Positions 20,667 through 30,190 of a stretch of DNA of 64,000 nucleotides are shown here, one piece after another; position 1 is the stretch's first letter; each line of letters opens with the position of its first letter. The notes beneath the pieces were generated by a model. The model was not told the DNA's origin and made no database searches. It saw only the letters and a list, made by a program, of their open reading frames with translations. Source of the DNA: Catenovulum agarivorans YM01 (GTDB lineage Bacteria; Pseudomonadota; Gammaproteobacteria; Enterobacterales; Alteromonadaceae); assembly GCF_000281085.1 (NCBI RefSeq), contig NZ_JH767526.1, forward strand, positions 140,148-204,147. The letters run 5' to 3'. The position numbers and the translations under genes were made by a program.

Positions 20667-21221
20667 ATGCAGCCTACCCAATTATTGAAGTACTTAGTTG
20701 TTGCTCTACCTATGTTAACTGCAGCTTGTAGCACAACAACTGGTGAAGATGACACTGCAACTTCTACTAACGCTAGAGAAACTGCGACAACAGGTGCAGT
20801 TGCTGGAAACGATGGTGATACTGTTGAAGTAATGACACTTGAGAAAAAACGTCAAATGCAAGTTGAAGAAGAAGAGCGTAAACAAGCAACTTTACGCCAA
20901 ACTAACATGTTATTCTTCGATTTTGATGATTCACAAATTCAAGGTAAATACTTTGAAATTTTGGAAGCTCACGCTGCTTATTTACGTGCAAATCCTACAG
21001 CTAAAGTAGTAGTTGAAGGTCACTGTGACGAGCGCGGTACACCAGAATACAACATTGCTTTAGGTGAGCGTCGTGCTAAAAGTGTTGCAAAATACCTACA
21101 AAATTTAGGTGTAATGTCTTCACAAATCTCGACAGTAAGTTACGGTGAAGAGAAGTCATTAGACAAATCACGCACTGAAGCTGCTTTCGCTAAAAATCGT
21201 CGAGCAGTGTTAGTTTACTAA
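20667..21221 (+). CDS. pal: Peptidoglycan-associated lipoprotein Pal
   Basis: Pal is an outer-membrane lipoprotein that holds peptidoglycan and contacts TolA/TolB during division. From the ATG at 20667 (AAGGAA ribosome site just upstream) it has 184 residues with a lipobox LTAAC, Cys21. An OmpA-like domain (about 85-184) has the diaminopimelate-binding pattern VVEGHCDERGTPEYNIALGERRA. A TTG at 20637 in frame would add ten charged residues before the signal peptide and was rejected. Confidence 0.97.
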   Translation: MQPTQLLKYLVVALPMLTAACSTTTGEDDTATSTNARETATTGAVAGNDGDTVEVMTLEKKRQMQVEEEERKQATLRQTNMLFFDFDDSQIQGKYFEILEAHAAYLRANPTAKVVVEGHCDERGTPEYNIALGERRAKSVAKYLQNLGVMSSQISTVSYGEEKSLDKSRTEAAFAKNRRAVLVY

Positions 21222-21244
21222 TTTAAACAAAAAGTACTGATAAT

Positions 21245-22039
21245 ATGGCTAAACTAAGTAAATTAGTGGCTATAAGCATGGGAGTGGCGTCATTGACGTG
21301 CGCTCCTTTTGTTTATGCAGAGGATAGAAATTTATCACTAGGTGAACGCCTAGACATGATAGAAAGAGCGAATGATGCACGTGGGCGCTCACAGGTTGAA
21401 TTAGCTCAACAAGTGGATTATTTACAGTCTGAAATCAGTGAATTGCGTGGCATTTCCGAAGAACATAACTACAAGTTGTCGCAAATATTAGAGCGCCAAC
21501 GAGAGTTATATCAAGAACTGGACAAGCTTGCACAATTAACCCAACAAATGAATGCGCTTAAGGTACAAGCTCCTAACAGCGGTTCTAACCAATTACCGTT
21601 AATCACTGACAATAAAGTAATTAATCCGGTTCAGGCGGCAGCTACGGCTTCGTACACTGAAAATTTAGATGAGAACCAAGCTTACGATAAAGCGGTCAAT
21701 TTAGTTTTAAAAGACAAGTTGTACGACAAAGCGATCCCTGAGTTTAAATCTTTTATTCAAAAATTTCCGGATTCAATTTATCAACCGAATGCACATTATT
21801 GGTTAGGTCAACTTTTGTTTACCAAAGGTGAGTTAGCTGATGCAGCAAAAAGTTTTGAAACTGTGGTTGAGCAATATCCAAACTCAAATAAAAGAGCGGA
21901 TGCTTTGTTTAAGTTGGCTATGGTCGCACAAAAGTTAGGTGACAAAACCAAAGCCAAACAAAAATTTGAACAGGTGATTAGCCAATATCCTGATTCAACC
22001 TCTGCTAAATTAGCGGCGGGTCGTTTAAACGACTTCTAA
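21245..22039 (+). CDS. cpoB: Cell division coordinator CpoB (YbgF)
   Basis: CpoB is a periplasmic protein that couples Tol-Pal constriction with peptidoglycan synthesis. The 264 residues have a signal peptide (to about VYAED), an N-terminal trimerising coiled coil (about 30-105, QVELAQQVDYLQSEISELRG), a linker and three TPR-like repeats (about 140-264: YDKAVNLVLKDKLYDKAI, YWLGQLLFTKGELADAAKSF, YPNSNKRADALFKLAMVAQ). It ends the tol-pal operon. Confidence 0.95.
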   Translation: MAKLSKLVAISMGVASLTCAPFVYAEDRNLSLGERLDMIERANDARGRSQVELAQQVDYLQSEISELRGISEEHNYKLSQILERQRELYQELDKLAQLTQQMNALKVQAPNSGSNQLPLITDNKVINPVQAAATASYTENLDENQAYDKAVNLVLKDKLYDKAIPEFKSFIQKFPDSIYQPNAHYWLGQLLFTKGELADAAKSFETVVEQYPNSNKRADALFKLAMVAQKLGDKTKAKQKFEQVISQYPDSTSAKLAAGRLNDF

Positions 22040-22148
22040 TTTAAATACTAATTTTTGGCTGGATTGCGCAAAAAATAGCAGGCTTTGTATAGATATTCAG
22101 CAAACAATGCTTGTGAACAAAAAAATCAAAAAAAAAATGAAATATTTG

Positions 22149-22176
22149 TTGCGTTCGGTCTCTATATCAGTATTAT
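22149..22176 (+). promoter_or_regulatory. Promoter of the tRNA-Lys cluster, stringent type
   Basis: A -35 box TTGCGT (22149-22154) and a -10 box TATTAT (22171-22176) are 16 bases apart. The following discriminator (ACGCCCCGCG) is GC-rich, as in stable-RNA promoters that respond to ppGpp. A short hairpin, CCCCGC with GCGGGG (22180-22199), lies at the expected transcript start. Confidence 0.6.
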
Positions 22177-22228
22177 ACGCCCCGCGTTGGCAAGCGGGGT
22201 TCTGGTAACTAAGCTTGTAAATGAAAGT

Positions 22229-22304
22229 GGGTCATTAGCTCAGCTGGTAGAGCAGTGGACTTTTAATCCATTGGTCGCAAGTTCGAATCTTGCATGACCC
22301 ACCA
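22229..22304 (+). tRNA. tRNA-Lys(UUU), copy 1
   Basis: The 76-base gene has a 7-bp acceptor stem (GGGTCAT/ATGACCC), D-arm AGCTCAGCTGGTAGAGC, anticodon loop CTTTTAA with anticodon TTT, T-arm with GTTCGAATC, and encoded CCA. Confidence 0.97.
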
Positions 22305-22326
22305 CTTTTATTTTTATCGCTTGAAT

Positions 22327-22402
22327 GGGTCATTAGCTCAGCTGGTAGAGCAGTGGACTTTTAATCCATTGGTCGCAAGTTCGAATCTTGCATGACCCAC
22401 CA
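22327..22402 (+). tRNA. tRNA-Lys(UUU), copy 2
   Basis: Identical in sequence to copy 1, including the encoded CCA; the spacer to copy 1 is 22 bases. The cluster is probably one transcript cut apart after synthesis. Confidence 0.97.
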
Positions 22403-22422
22403 TTCTTTAGCGATTCCTTGAC

Positions 22423-22498
22423 GGGTCATTAGCTCAGCTGGTAGAGCAGTGGACTTTTAATCCATTGGTCGCAAGTTCGAATCTTGCATGACCCACCA
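22423..22498 (+). tRNA. tRNA-Lys(UUU), copy 3
   Basis: Identical to copies 1 and 2, with a spacer of 20 bases to copy 2. No clear terminator follows. Confidence 0.97.
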
Positions 22499-22614
22499 TT
22501 TTCTCCGTCATTTGTTATACATCATCTTTTATTAAATCTCTTTTAATCATAACTTTGTTTTTGATTTGTAATCTTGTTGTGCGATTTTTGTGTGTTTTTT
22601 TTGTAAATGCTATT

Positions 22615-22626
22615 GAAAACGTTTTC
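22615..22626. promoter_or_regulatory. LacI-family operator before the cellobiose operon
   Basis: GAAAACGTTTTC is a perfect 12-bp palindrome with the central CG that marks LacI/GalR-family operators. It lies 53 bases before the symporter ATG, so a sugar-responsive LacI-type repressor (gene not in this window) probably controls the symporter, phosphorylase and GH9 genes. Confidence 0.65.
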
Positions 22627-22678
22627 TTTGTTGGTTATTTTATTGCTACAAACAGAATAACAATAGACAGGCTCAAAC

Positions 22679-24532
22679 ATGACAATGTCGTCATTAGACA
22701 TATTTATAATTTTGGCGTACTTAGCAACGACCATCATCATAGGTATCTTACTTAAGCGCAAAGCCAGTAAAGATATGAAAAGTTATTACATGGGTGGCAA
22801 CAAGTTACCTTGGTACATGCTTGGATTGTCCAATGCATCAGGCATGTTTGATATATCTGGCACTATGTGGTTGGTTACCCTGTGTTTTGTTTATGGCATG
22901 AAGAGTGTCTGGATCCCTTGGTTGTGGCCAGTATTTAACCAAGTATTTTTAATGATCTTTTTATCCGCTTGGGTGCGCCGTTCCGGGGTGCTAACTGGCG
23001 CTGAATGGATACGCACGCGTTTTGGCGACGATACGGGTGGCAAACTGTCGCACATGGTGGTGGTATTATTCGCGGTCATTAGTGTATTAGGTTTCTTAGC
23101 ATATGGCTTTATTGGCATAGGTAAGTTTGTCGAAATATTTGTGCCTTGGTCTGCCGTTGCGCCTTATTTGCCTTTTGATATAGCACCGGAATATGTGCCG
23201 CATTTTTATGGAATTATCTTCACCAGTATCGCAACTTTTTATGTGATGCTCGGCGGTATGATGAGTATTGTTTGGGCTGACGTTGTTCAGTTTTTAATTA
23301 TTACCATAGCGTCACTGGCCATTGGTTTTATAGCCATGAGCCAAGTTTCACCTGAAGCTCTGCAGGCAGCGACACCAGAAGGTTGGGATAATCCATTTTT
23401 TGGTTGGAATTTAGATCTTGATTGGTCGGGGTTAGTTAACGAAGTGAACGACAAAATTCAAGCCGACGGTTACAGCTTATTTGGTTTGTTTGTGATGATG
23501 TTATTGTTCAAAGGCATCTTAATTAGTGCGGCAGGTCCTGCGCCAAACTATGACATGCAAAAAATTCTCGCAACTAAGTCGCCAAAAGAAGCCTCTTTAA
23601 TGAGTGGTTTTGTGTCAGTTGCGTTAATGCCAATTCGTTATTTTATGATCGCTGGTTTCACAGTTTTGGCCATAGTTTATTATCAAGATTTAAACTTGTT
23701 AGTTGGAGGTCAACTCGATTTTGAAGGCATTCTACCCAGTGCAATTTTACAATTTGCGCCAACTGGTATTTTAGGTTTATTACTGGCTGGCTTATTGGCG
23801 GCCTTTATGTCGACATTTGCCTCAACTGTAAATGCAGCACCTGCTTATTTGGTTAACGATATTTATAAACGCTATATCAATCCGCAAGCGTCAAATAAAA
23901 AGCTTATCCATGCAAGTTATTTAGTGTCTATTTTGGTTGTGGTAATCAGCACATTTATTGGTTTCGCCGTAACCAGTATCAATAGTGTACTGCAATGGAT
24001 AGTTTCAGGGCTGTGGGGCGGCTATGTGGTGTCAAACGTGCTCAAGTGGTACTGGTGGCGCTTAAATGGTTTTGGTTACTTCTGGGGCATGCTCAGTGGT
24101 ATTTTAGGTGCTATGTCATTCCCGGTCATTTTTGACGGCGTTTTCCCTGATATAGCCAGTGATATTTTACCTTTGTATTTATTCCCGCTCTTGTTGGTGG
24201 TATCGGCTGTTGGTGCTATTGCTGGCAGTTTGTTAACCAAAGCGGAAGATCCGGAAATTCTAAAGTCTTTTTACAGCAAGGTGCGCCCTTGGGGATTTTG
24301 GGGGCCAATTAAACAAGCTGTATTGGCAGAGCAGCCTGACTTCTCGGTAAATAAAAATTTCAAACGCGATATGTTTAACGTCGCAGTCGGTATTGTATTG
24401 CAAACCAGCTTAGTTGCCTTGCCAATCTACATCATTATGAAAAATTGGCTCGCAGTTGCTATTACCTTGAGTTTGTTGGTTTGTTCAGCAATCACATTAA
24501 AAATTAATTGGTATAACAAATTAGAAGATTAA
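22679..24532 (+). CDS. Sodium:solute symporter (SSS family), probable cellobiose/glucoside transporter
   Basis: This is a 617-residue membrane protein with about 13-14 hydrophobic helices, the SSS (SSF) family fold. Typical segments are FFMGGN-like SYYMGGNKLPWYMLGLSNASG near the N-terminus, LTGAEWIRTRFG, and GLLLAGLLAAFMSTFASTVNAAPAYLVNDIY with its sodium-site serines and threonines. The start is ATG at 22679; 22685 is also possible. It lies four bases before the cellobiose phosphorylase gene, so Na+-driven uptake of cellobiose or cellodextrins is inferred from context; SSS sequence alone does not fix the substrate. Confidence 0.9.
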   Translation: MTMSSLDIFIILAYLATTIIIGILLKRKASKDMKSYYMGGNKLPWYMLGLSNASGMFDISGTMWLVTLCFVYGMKSVWIPWLWPVFNQVFLMIFLSAWVRRSGVLTGAEWIRTRFGDDTGGKLSHMVVVLFAVISVLGFLAYGFIGIGKFVEIFVPWSAVAPYLPFDIAPEYVPHFYGIIFTSIATFYVMLGGMMSIVWADVVQFLIITIASLAIGFIAMSQVSPEALQAATPEGWDNPFFGWNLDLDWSGLVNEVNDKIQADGYSLFGLFVMMLLFKGILISAAGPAPNYDMQKILATKSPKEASLMSGFVSVALMPIRYFMIAGFTVLAIVYYQDLNLLVGGQLDFEGILPSAILQFAPTGILGLLLAGLLAAFMSTFASTVNAAPAYLVNDIYKRYINPQASNKKLIHASYLVSILVVVISTFIGFAVTSINSVLQWIVSGLWGGYVVSNVLKWYWWRLNGFGYFWGMLSGILGAMSFPVIFDGVFPDIASDILPLYLFPLLLVVSAVGAIAGSLLTKAEDPEILKSFYSKVRPWGFWGPIKQAVLAEQPDFSVNKNFKRDMFNVAVGIVLQTSLVALPIYIIMKNWLAVAITLSLLVCSAITLKINWYNKLED

Positions 24533-24536
24533 TCTT

Positions 24537-26978
24537 ATGACACAAAACACAGAAACTTCATTCGGCTATTTTGACGATGAAAACAAAGAGTTTGTAATTA
24601 CCTCACCACATACTCCATTGCCTTGGATTAATTACCTCGGCAATGATGGCTTTTATGGACTGATTTCCAATACAGCGGGTGGTTATTGTTTTTATAAAGA
24701 TGCTAAGTTCAGACGTTTAACCCGTTATCGCTATAACAATGTGCCAATGGATAGTGGTGGCCGTTATTTTTATATCAATGATAATGGTGTGGTGTGGAAT
24801 CCGGCTGGTCGTCCGTGTAACACTGAGCTTGATTTTTACCAGTGCCGCCACGGTTTGGGGTACAGCCGTTTTATAGGCCGTAAAAATCAGCTAGAAGCAG
24901 AGTTAACTGTGACTATCCCGCTGGAGATGAACGCGGAAGTTTATAAGCTAAAACTTACCAACAACAGCGAACAGACTAAGCAGATTGGCTTGTTCTCCTT
25001 CATTGAATGGTGTTTGTGGAATGCGCAAACCGATGGGGAAAACTTTCAGCGCAACTTATCAACTGGTGAAGTAGAAGTGGATGGCAATTTTATCTTCCAC
25101 AAAACTGAATATCGCGAACGCCGCAACCACTATGCATTTTTTGCATGCAACAAAGACATTGATGGATTCGATACAGATCGCGAAACTTTTGTTGGTATGT
25201 ACAACGGCTTTAACAATCCACAAGTTGTCAGTGCCAATAAAGCGGCAAACAGTGTTGCACATGGTTGGTCGCCAATTGCATCGCATTATTTCAATTTGCA
25301 GTTAGCAGCAGGGCAAAGTGAAGAAATCGTCTTTATGTTGGGTTATTGTGAGTTGAGCCAAGAAAATAAATGGCAAGCGCTTAATCAAATTAATCAAACA
25401 CCAGCACGAGAATTGTTTGCTCATGTGGATACGGCTAAAAAATTCGATCATCAATGTAAACGATTACGGTCTTATTGGCAGGACTGTTTAGACGTTTGTC
25501 AGGTGAATACGCCGGATGACAGATTTAACCGTTCAATTAATATCTGGAACCAATATCAAAACATGGTGACATTTAATATGTCGCGCAGTGCCTCGTATTA
25601 TGAATCAGGCATAGGCCGTGGTATGGGTTTTAGAGATTCTCATCAAGACACCATAGGTTTCACCCATATAGCACCTGCTGCTGTACGTCAGCGATTATTA
25701 GATTTGTCGGCAACACAAAAACAAGATGGTTCGGCTTATCATCAATACCAGCCGTTAACGAAAAAAGGCAATGCCGATATAGGTGGTAATTTTAATGATG
25801 ATCCTATGTGGATGATTTTAGGCACAGCTAACTATATTAAAGAAACCGGCGATTGGTCTATTTTAGATGAAAAAGTCCCGTTTGATGATAATAGTAAAGC
25901 TGTCAGCCATTTTGAGCATTTGCGCGCTGCGTTTAATCACACTGCCAACAAATTAGGTCCACATGGTTTGCCGTTAATTGGCCGCGCTGATTGGAATGAT
26001 TGTTTAAATTTAAACTGTTATTCGAACGATCCAAATGAATCTTTCCAAACAACCGAACACAGAAAAGATTCAGTTGCTGAATCTTTGATGATTGCAGGCC
26101 AATTTGTATTATACGGCCAAGAATATGTGCGTTTATGTCAGCATATCGGCATGTTTGAAGAAGCAAACGCGGCTAAAACACATATTGAGAAAATGATAGC
26201 TGCAGTTGAGCAACATGGTTGGGATGGCCAGTGGTTTTTACGTGCATATGATGCGGATGGCAAAGCAATAGGCAGTCATAAAAATGCCGAAGGTAAAATA
26301 TTTATTGAGTCGCAAGGCTTTTGTGTAATGGCTGGTATTGGCCTTGAAAACGGCAAAGCACAAAGTGCACTAGATGCGGTAGAAGAGCATTTAGCTTGTG
26401 ACTTTGGCATAGTTTTACAGCAACCCGCTTTTAGTCGCTATGATATAGCTTTGGGCGAAATATCTTCGTATCCACCTGGCTATAAAGAAAACGCCGGTAT
26501 TTTCTGTCACAACAACCCGTGGATCTGCATAGGTGAAGCTATGTTAGGCCGGGCTGATAAAGCTTTGTCGTATTATCAGCGCATTAACCCAATCTATTTG
26601 CAAGATTTGCAGCAAACGCATAAAACTGAACCTTATGTTTATTCACAAATGGTTGCTGGTAAAGATGCAGCTATTCCGGGTGAAGCAAAAAATTCTTGGT
26701 TAACCGGCACAGCAGCTTGGAGTTATTATGCGGCAGTGCAGTATATTTTGGGTATTCGACCAGACTACACAGGTTTGAGCATAACGCCATGTATTCCAAA
26801 AAGCTGGCCTAGTTTTACTGTGCAACGTAAATTTAGAGGCGCACACTACCAGATTAGTGTGCATAATAACTCAAGCGATAAACAAGGTTTGTATATTGAT
26901 GGTCAGGCAATTGTGGGGAATACAATTGACTCAGCAAAATATACAGAAAGTCATCAGGTTGAGTTTTATATTGGCTAA
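24537..26978 (+). CDS. Cellobiose phosphorylase (GH94)
   Basis: The enzyme splits cellobiose with phosphate into alpha-glucose 1-phosphate and glucose in the cytoplasm, saving one ATP. The 813 residues fit the cellobiose phosphorylase group. The N-terminal YFDDENKEFVITSPHTPLPW, RRLTRYRYNN and VTFNMSRSASYYESGIGRG segments match characterised cellobiose phosphorylases closely, while chitobiose phosphorylases differ there. The catalytic acid is D485 in GRADWNDCLN. It has no signal peptide, so the substrate must be imported, in line with the adjoining symporter. The GH9 gene follows after 40 bases. Confidence 0.95.
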   Translation: MTQNTETSFGYFDDENKEFVITSPHTPLPWINYLGNDGFYGLISNTAGGYCFYKDAKFRRLTRYRYNNVPMDSGGRYFYINDNGVVWNPAGRPCNTELDFYQCRHGLGYSRFIGRKNQLEAELTVTIPLEMNAEVYKLKLTNNSEQTKQIGLFSFIEWCLWNAQTDGENFQRNLSTGEVEVDGNFIFHKTEYRERRNHYAFFACNKDIDGFDTDRETFVGMYNGFNNPQVVSANKAANSVAHGWSPIASHYFNLQLAAGQSEEIVFMLGYCELSQENKWQALNQINQTPARELFAHVDTAKKFDHQCKRLRSYWQDCLDVCQVNTPDDRFNRSINIWNQYQNMVTFNMSRSASYYESGIGRGMGFRDSHQDTIGFTHIAPAAVRQRLLDLSATQKQDGSAYHQYQPLTKKGNADIGGNFNDDPMWMILGTANYIKETGDWSILDEKVPFDDNSKAVSHFEHLRAAFNHTANKLGPHGLPLIGRADWNDCLNLNCYSNDPNESFQTTEHRKDSVAESLMIAGQFVLYGQEYVRLCQHIGMFEEANAAKTHIEKMIAAVEQHGWDGQWFLRAYDADGKAIGSHKNAEGKIFIESQGFCVMAGIGLENGKAQSALDAVEEHLACDFGIVLQQPAFSRYDIALGEISSYPPGYKENAGIFCHNNPWICIGEAMLGRADKALSYYQRINPIYLQDLQQTHKTEPYVYSQMVAGKDAAIPGEAKNSWLTGTAAWSYYAAVQYILGIRPDYTGLSITPCIPKSWPSFTVQRKFRGAHYQISVHNNSSDKQGLYIDGQAIVGNTIDSAKYTESHQVEFYIG

Positions 26979-27018
26979 ACAGTTTCTGGTTAACAACACA
27001 CTAGATAGGAAAATAACA

Positions 27019-28767
27019 ATGACAAACAACCTAGGCAAAAGTGCGCTAATCAGTTTAACTGCACTTTTGCTCGGTGCTTGCCAAAACACTGAGCAATCGA
27101 ACAATAATACAGACGATGTTAAACAAACAACAGCTGCACAAGTTCAAGCTGTACTCTACAACCAACTCGGTTATGCAACTGACGCTGATAAGTTGATCTA
27201 TTTGCAAGCTGATGCTGTTTTGTCTGTGGATATAGTGGATAAAAACAGCCAGCAAATTGTCGCAACTAAACAAACTTCAGAATCTAAGTTTTGGCCGTTT
27301 TCTGAGCAAAACTTTGTTGAATTGGACCTAACGGATATTCAGCAAGCAGGTGACTATCAAGTTGTATATGCGGATACTGTATTGGCCGATATTAAAGTTG
27401 CCAAGGCTTTGTATAAAAATGCTACTAAAGTCATTGCCGAAGGTTTTTATTACAACCGTGCGAGCCATGCAAGTGAAGCCGAGTATGCAGGCAAATATGC
27501 AAGAGCGGCAGGGCATATGGATGATGCTGTGATAATTCACAAATCAGCCGCTTCAGCACAGCGCCCTGAAGGCACAATTGTCTCTTCGCCTAAAGGTTGG
27601 TATGACGCGGGTGATTACAACAAATACACAGTGAATAGTGCCATTAGTATGTACAGCATTTTACGTGCTTACATGCGCAAACCAGAGTTTTTCAACCAGT
27701 TAAAGCTGAATATTCCAGAGCAAGCTAATCAAACCGCAGATATTTTAGATGAGTTGTTTTGGCAGTTAGATTGGTTCTTAACCATGCAAGACCCAAATGA
27801 TGGTGGTGCTTATCACAAAGTGACTACACTCAACTTTAGCGGTGTGATTATGCCAGAAGCTGGCACTCAGCCAAGATATATGATAGCTAAGTCAATTGGT
27901 GCCACTTTAGATTTTGCTGCGACAGCGGCTTATTTTGCCCGTCAGCTTAAAGATATAGATGCGACCCGGGCAAAGCTATGTGCTGATGCAGCAAAACAAG
28001 CGTATCTATGGGCACAAAATAATCCAAACACAGCTTATGTCCAGCCTGATGATGTTAAAACCGGTGCTTATGTTATTGGCAGTGATGACTATCAAGATGA
28101 ATGGTTTTGGGCTGCGGCTGAAATGGCGATCAGCTTTAATCAAGCGAGTTATTGGCAAGAGCTTGCTAAATTTAAGCAAATTGACATGTCGGTGCCAAAC
28201 TGGGCTGATGTCAAAGGTTTAGGTTGGATCTCGTTAGCTGAGCAATCACTAAACCAAGAGTGGCAGACATTGGCGCAAACTAAGTTGCAACAAACTGCAG
28301 AGCATATGCTAACCATTGCGAATAAATCTGCGATTAAAATCAGTTTGGGCGCGTATCAAGGTGATTTTGTTTGGGGAAGTAATGGTGTAATGGCTAATCA
28401 CATTATGCTTTTAGATGCAGCAAAACCTTATGTGGCTAGTCAAGCTAAAGTCAGTCGTCTAATGACAACGAATTTAGATTATTTATTTGGCACTAATCCA
28501 ACCGGATATAGTTATGTCTCTGGTTTGGGAATTAAAACGCCTATGCATCTACATCACAGAATATCTGAAGCAGATGATGTAGTTGAGTCGGTACCTGGTT
28601 TAGTCGCCGGTGGGCCACATTCAGGCCAACAAGACAAGTGTGACTATCCGTCAAAACTACCAGCTTTGTCGTATGTGGACGCTTGGTGTAGTTATGCAAC
28701 TAATGAAACAGCAATCAATTGGAATGCGCCTTTGTTGTATGCAGTTGCAATGGCTGCAGCTAACTAG
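27019..28767 (+). CDS. GH9 family cellodextrinase/endoglucanase, lipoprotein
   Basis: The 582-residue protein hydrolyses beta-1,4-glucans. The ATG at 27019 follows TAGGAAAATAAC and gives a lipoprotein signal with lipobox LLGAC (Cys21); residue +2 is Gln, pointing to the outer membrane. An N-terminal Ig-like CelD_N domain (about 45-130) precedes the GH9 (alpha/alpha)6 barrel. D196 and D199 are in WYDAGDYNKY, and the catalytic acid is probably E563 in NETAINWNAPL. No cellulose-binding module is present, so short cellodextrins are the likely substrates. An in-frame upstream extension into the GH94 gene was rejected. Confidence 0.93.
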   Translation: MTNNLGKSALISLTALLLGACQNTEQSNNNTDDVKQTTAAQVQAVLYNQLGYATDADKLIYLQADAVLSVDIVDKNSQQIVATKQTSESKFWPFSEQNFVELDLTDIQQAGDYQVVYADTVLADIKVAKALYKNATKVIAEGFYYNRASHASEAEYAGKYARAAGHMDDAVIIHKSAASAQRPEGTIVSSPKGWYDAGDYNKYTVNSAISMYSILRAYMRKPEFFNQLKLNIPEQANQTADILDELFWQLDWFLTMQDPNDGGAYHKVTTLNFSGVIMPEAGTQPRYMIAKSIGATLDFAATAAYFARQLKDIDATRAKLCADAAKQAYLWAQNNPNTAYVQPDDVKTGAYVIGSDDYQDEWFWAAAEMAISFNQASYWQELAKFKQIDMSVPNWADVKGLGWISLAEQSLNQEWQTLAQTKLQQTAEHMLTIANKSAIKISLGAYQGDFVWGSNGVMANHIMLLDAAKPYVASQAKVSRLMTTNLDYLFGTNPTGYSYVSGLGIKTPMHLHHRISEADDVVESVPGLVAGGPHSGQQDKCDYPSKLPALSYVDAWCSYATNETAINWNAPLLYAVAMAAAN

Positions 28768-28792
28768 GACTGCGAATAGCTTATTCGCAGTC
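28768..28792. terminator. Hairpin between convergent GH9 and cpxA genes
   Basis: GACTGCGAATA (28768-28778) and TATTCGCAGTC (28782-28792) are perfect 11-bp arms with a 3-base loop. The hairpin overlaps the last codons of cpxA and starts at the GH9 stop. There is no T-run, so it may protect 3' ends or act in both directions. Confidence 0.6.
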
Positions 28793-30190
28793 ACCTTGTT
28801 TGGCCGGTAAACAAATTTCTACAGTTAAACCAACACCAATGGCATTGTTGCTGGCATGTATATCACCACCATGGCGTGAAATGGCTTTTTTCGCTATGCT
28901 CAAACCTAAACCTGTGCCGCCGGTTAGGCGGTCTCGGTCTCTTTCAACTCGATAAAATGGGTTAAAGATTTTGTCTATATCTTCATCTGGCACACCTGGG
29001 CCACTATCCGTTACTTGTATGGTAAATTGTTGATTATCACTCAGTGCGGCCATTAATTTAATTTGGCTATCAACCGGTGAATACTTAATAGCATTACGCA
29101 CGATGTTTTCAATTGCTGTGCTTAACAACATAGCATCGCCGTCGACACATAAGCCGTCATTTATGCATAAATCAAATTGAATGTTTTTTTCATCACATTC
29201 AAGTTGAGCGGAAGCGCTAATATCTCGCAAGAGTGCGCTGATGTTCACTGGCGAAAATTCTAATTGCACATCGTCATTTTCAAGTTTGGCTAGGCGTAAA
29301 ACATTACCTATCATTTGGTCGAGTTTATTCAGCTCGAGCTCCATACGCGCAATTTGTGTTTGGCTATTTTGTGGATTTTTCGCAACTAATGCTAAAGATA
29401 AACCTAAGCGGGTGAGTGGCGTGCGCAGCTCGTGGGACACATCGGCGAGCAACCTTTGGTGCAAAGCTAAATTGCTCTCAATTTTATCTGCCATATGGTT
29501 AAAGTCTTGGGCTAATTGTGCCACTTCATCACCACGCGCTATCACTTTATTCGGTACTCGATAACTGAGTTTGCCTTCGGCTAAGTTACGCGCAGATTGG
29601 TTAAGCGCTTTTATTGGTATGGCAATGCCACGGGCGATTAACCAACAGGGCAGAATGGTTAACAAACCTGCAATTAAAAATTTCAACCATTCGGGTGAAT
29701 GCCACAAAGCTCGGTAAAAATCAGCTCTCGGACTGGTTTTATACACCATCATTAATTTGTATTCTTTGCCGTCAAGCGATAACGAATCAGGACCAATTAA
29801 TACGTGGTCTTTAACTCTCACTTGCAAAGGTTCAGCTTCGTAGGCAAGTTGTTTTAACTCGGCGTTTGGGCAATCTAATGGTGAATCATTTTTAATTAAC
29901 TCGCCTGTTTCAGTGTCACGTAAAACTAACCAACGCTGTGGGCGAGAGTGTTTTTGTAACCGATAGATTTTTTTCTCTAATTGCTGCATATCCTTGGCGC
30001 GTTGCAACTCTTTTTTAGTGTGTTTGAGCTGATGTTTATTAAAATCATCTATAGGTCGCACATTGTTATATTGATTAAACTGCTGGTTGATAAAAATAGT
30101 GGCGGCGATAACCACTAATACGGTTCCCCAGAAACCAATAAAAATACGGCCAAACAGCGAACGAAATGGGTTGAACTTAGAATTAATCAT
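28781..30190 (-). CDS. cpxA: Sensor histidine kinase, CpxA-like
   Basis: This is a 469-residue membrane kinase: TM1 near the N-terminus (FIGFWGTVLVVIAATIF), a periplasmic domain of about 120 residues, TM2 (WLKFLIAGLLTILPCWLIA), HAMP, a HisKA domain with H253 (VSHELRTPLTRLG) and an ATPase domain (NIVRNAIKYSP, DSGPGVP, GGTGLGLSI). The ATG at 30190 overlaps the end of the regulator gene and gives the expected short cytoplasmic N-terminus. Pairing with a CpxR-like regulator and a divergent CpxP gene makes it a Cpx envelope-stress sensor. Confidence 0.88.
   Translation of the reverse strand: MINSKFNPFRSLFGRIFIGFWGTVLVVIAATIFINQQFNQYNNVRPIDDFNKHQLKHTKKELQRAKDMQQLEKKIYRLQKHSRPQRWLVLRDTETGELIKNDSPLDCPNAELKQLAYEAEPLQVRVKDHVLIGPDSLSLDGKEYKLMMVYKTSPRADFYRALWHSPEWLKFLIAGLLTILPCWLIARGIAIPIKALNQSARNLAEGKLSYRVPNKVIARGDEVAQLAQDFNHMADKIESNLALHQRLLADVSHELRTPLTRLGLSLALVAKNPQNSQTQIARMELELNKLDQMIGNVLRLAKLENDDVQLEFSPVNISALLRDISASAQLECDEKNIQFDLCINDGLCVDGDAMLLSTAIENIVRNAIKYSPVDSQIKLMAALSDNQQFTIQVTDSGPGVPDEDIDKIFNPFYRVERDRDRLTGGTGLGLSIAKKAISRHGGDIHASNNAIGVGLTVEICLPAKQGDCE

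Noticed and set aside
22085-22297. 70-codon plus-strand frame across the tRNA promoter and first tRNA-Lys
   Set aside because: It runs into a perfect tRNA gene and has no ribosome site.
22229-22498. Regularly spaced repeats that could be taken for a CRISPR array
   Set aside because: The repeats are three complete tRNA-Lys genes with CCA ends; the spacers are tRNA intergenic DNA.
24537-26978. Chitobiose phosphorylase as the GH94 specificity
   Set aside because: Residue patterns near the N-terminus and active site (RRLTRYRYNN, TFNMSRSASYYESGIGRG) follow cellobiose phosphorylases, and the neighbour is a GH9 cellulase-family enzyme.
26857-27018. In-frame N-terminal extension of the GH9 gene into the GH94 gene
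   Set aside because: The ATG at 27019 has a ribosome site and starts a proper lipoprotein signal; the extension would bury it and overlaps the GH94 coding end.
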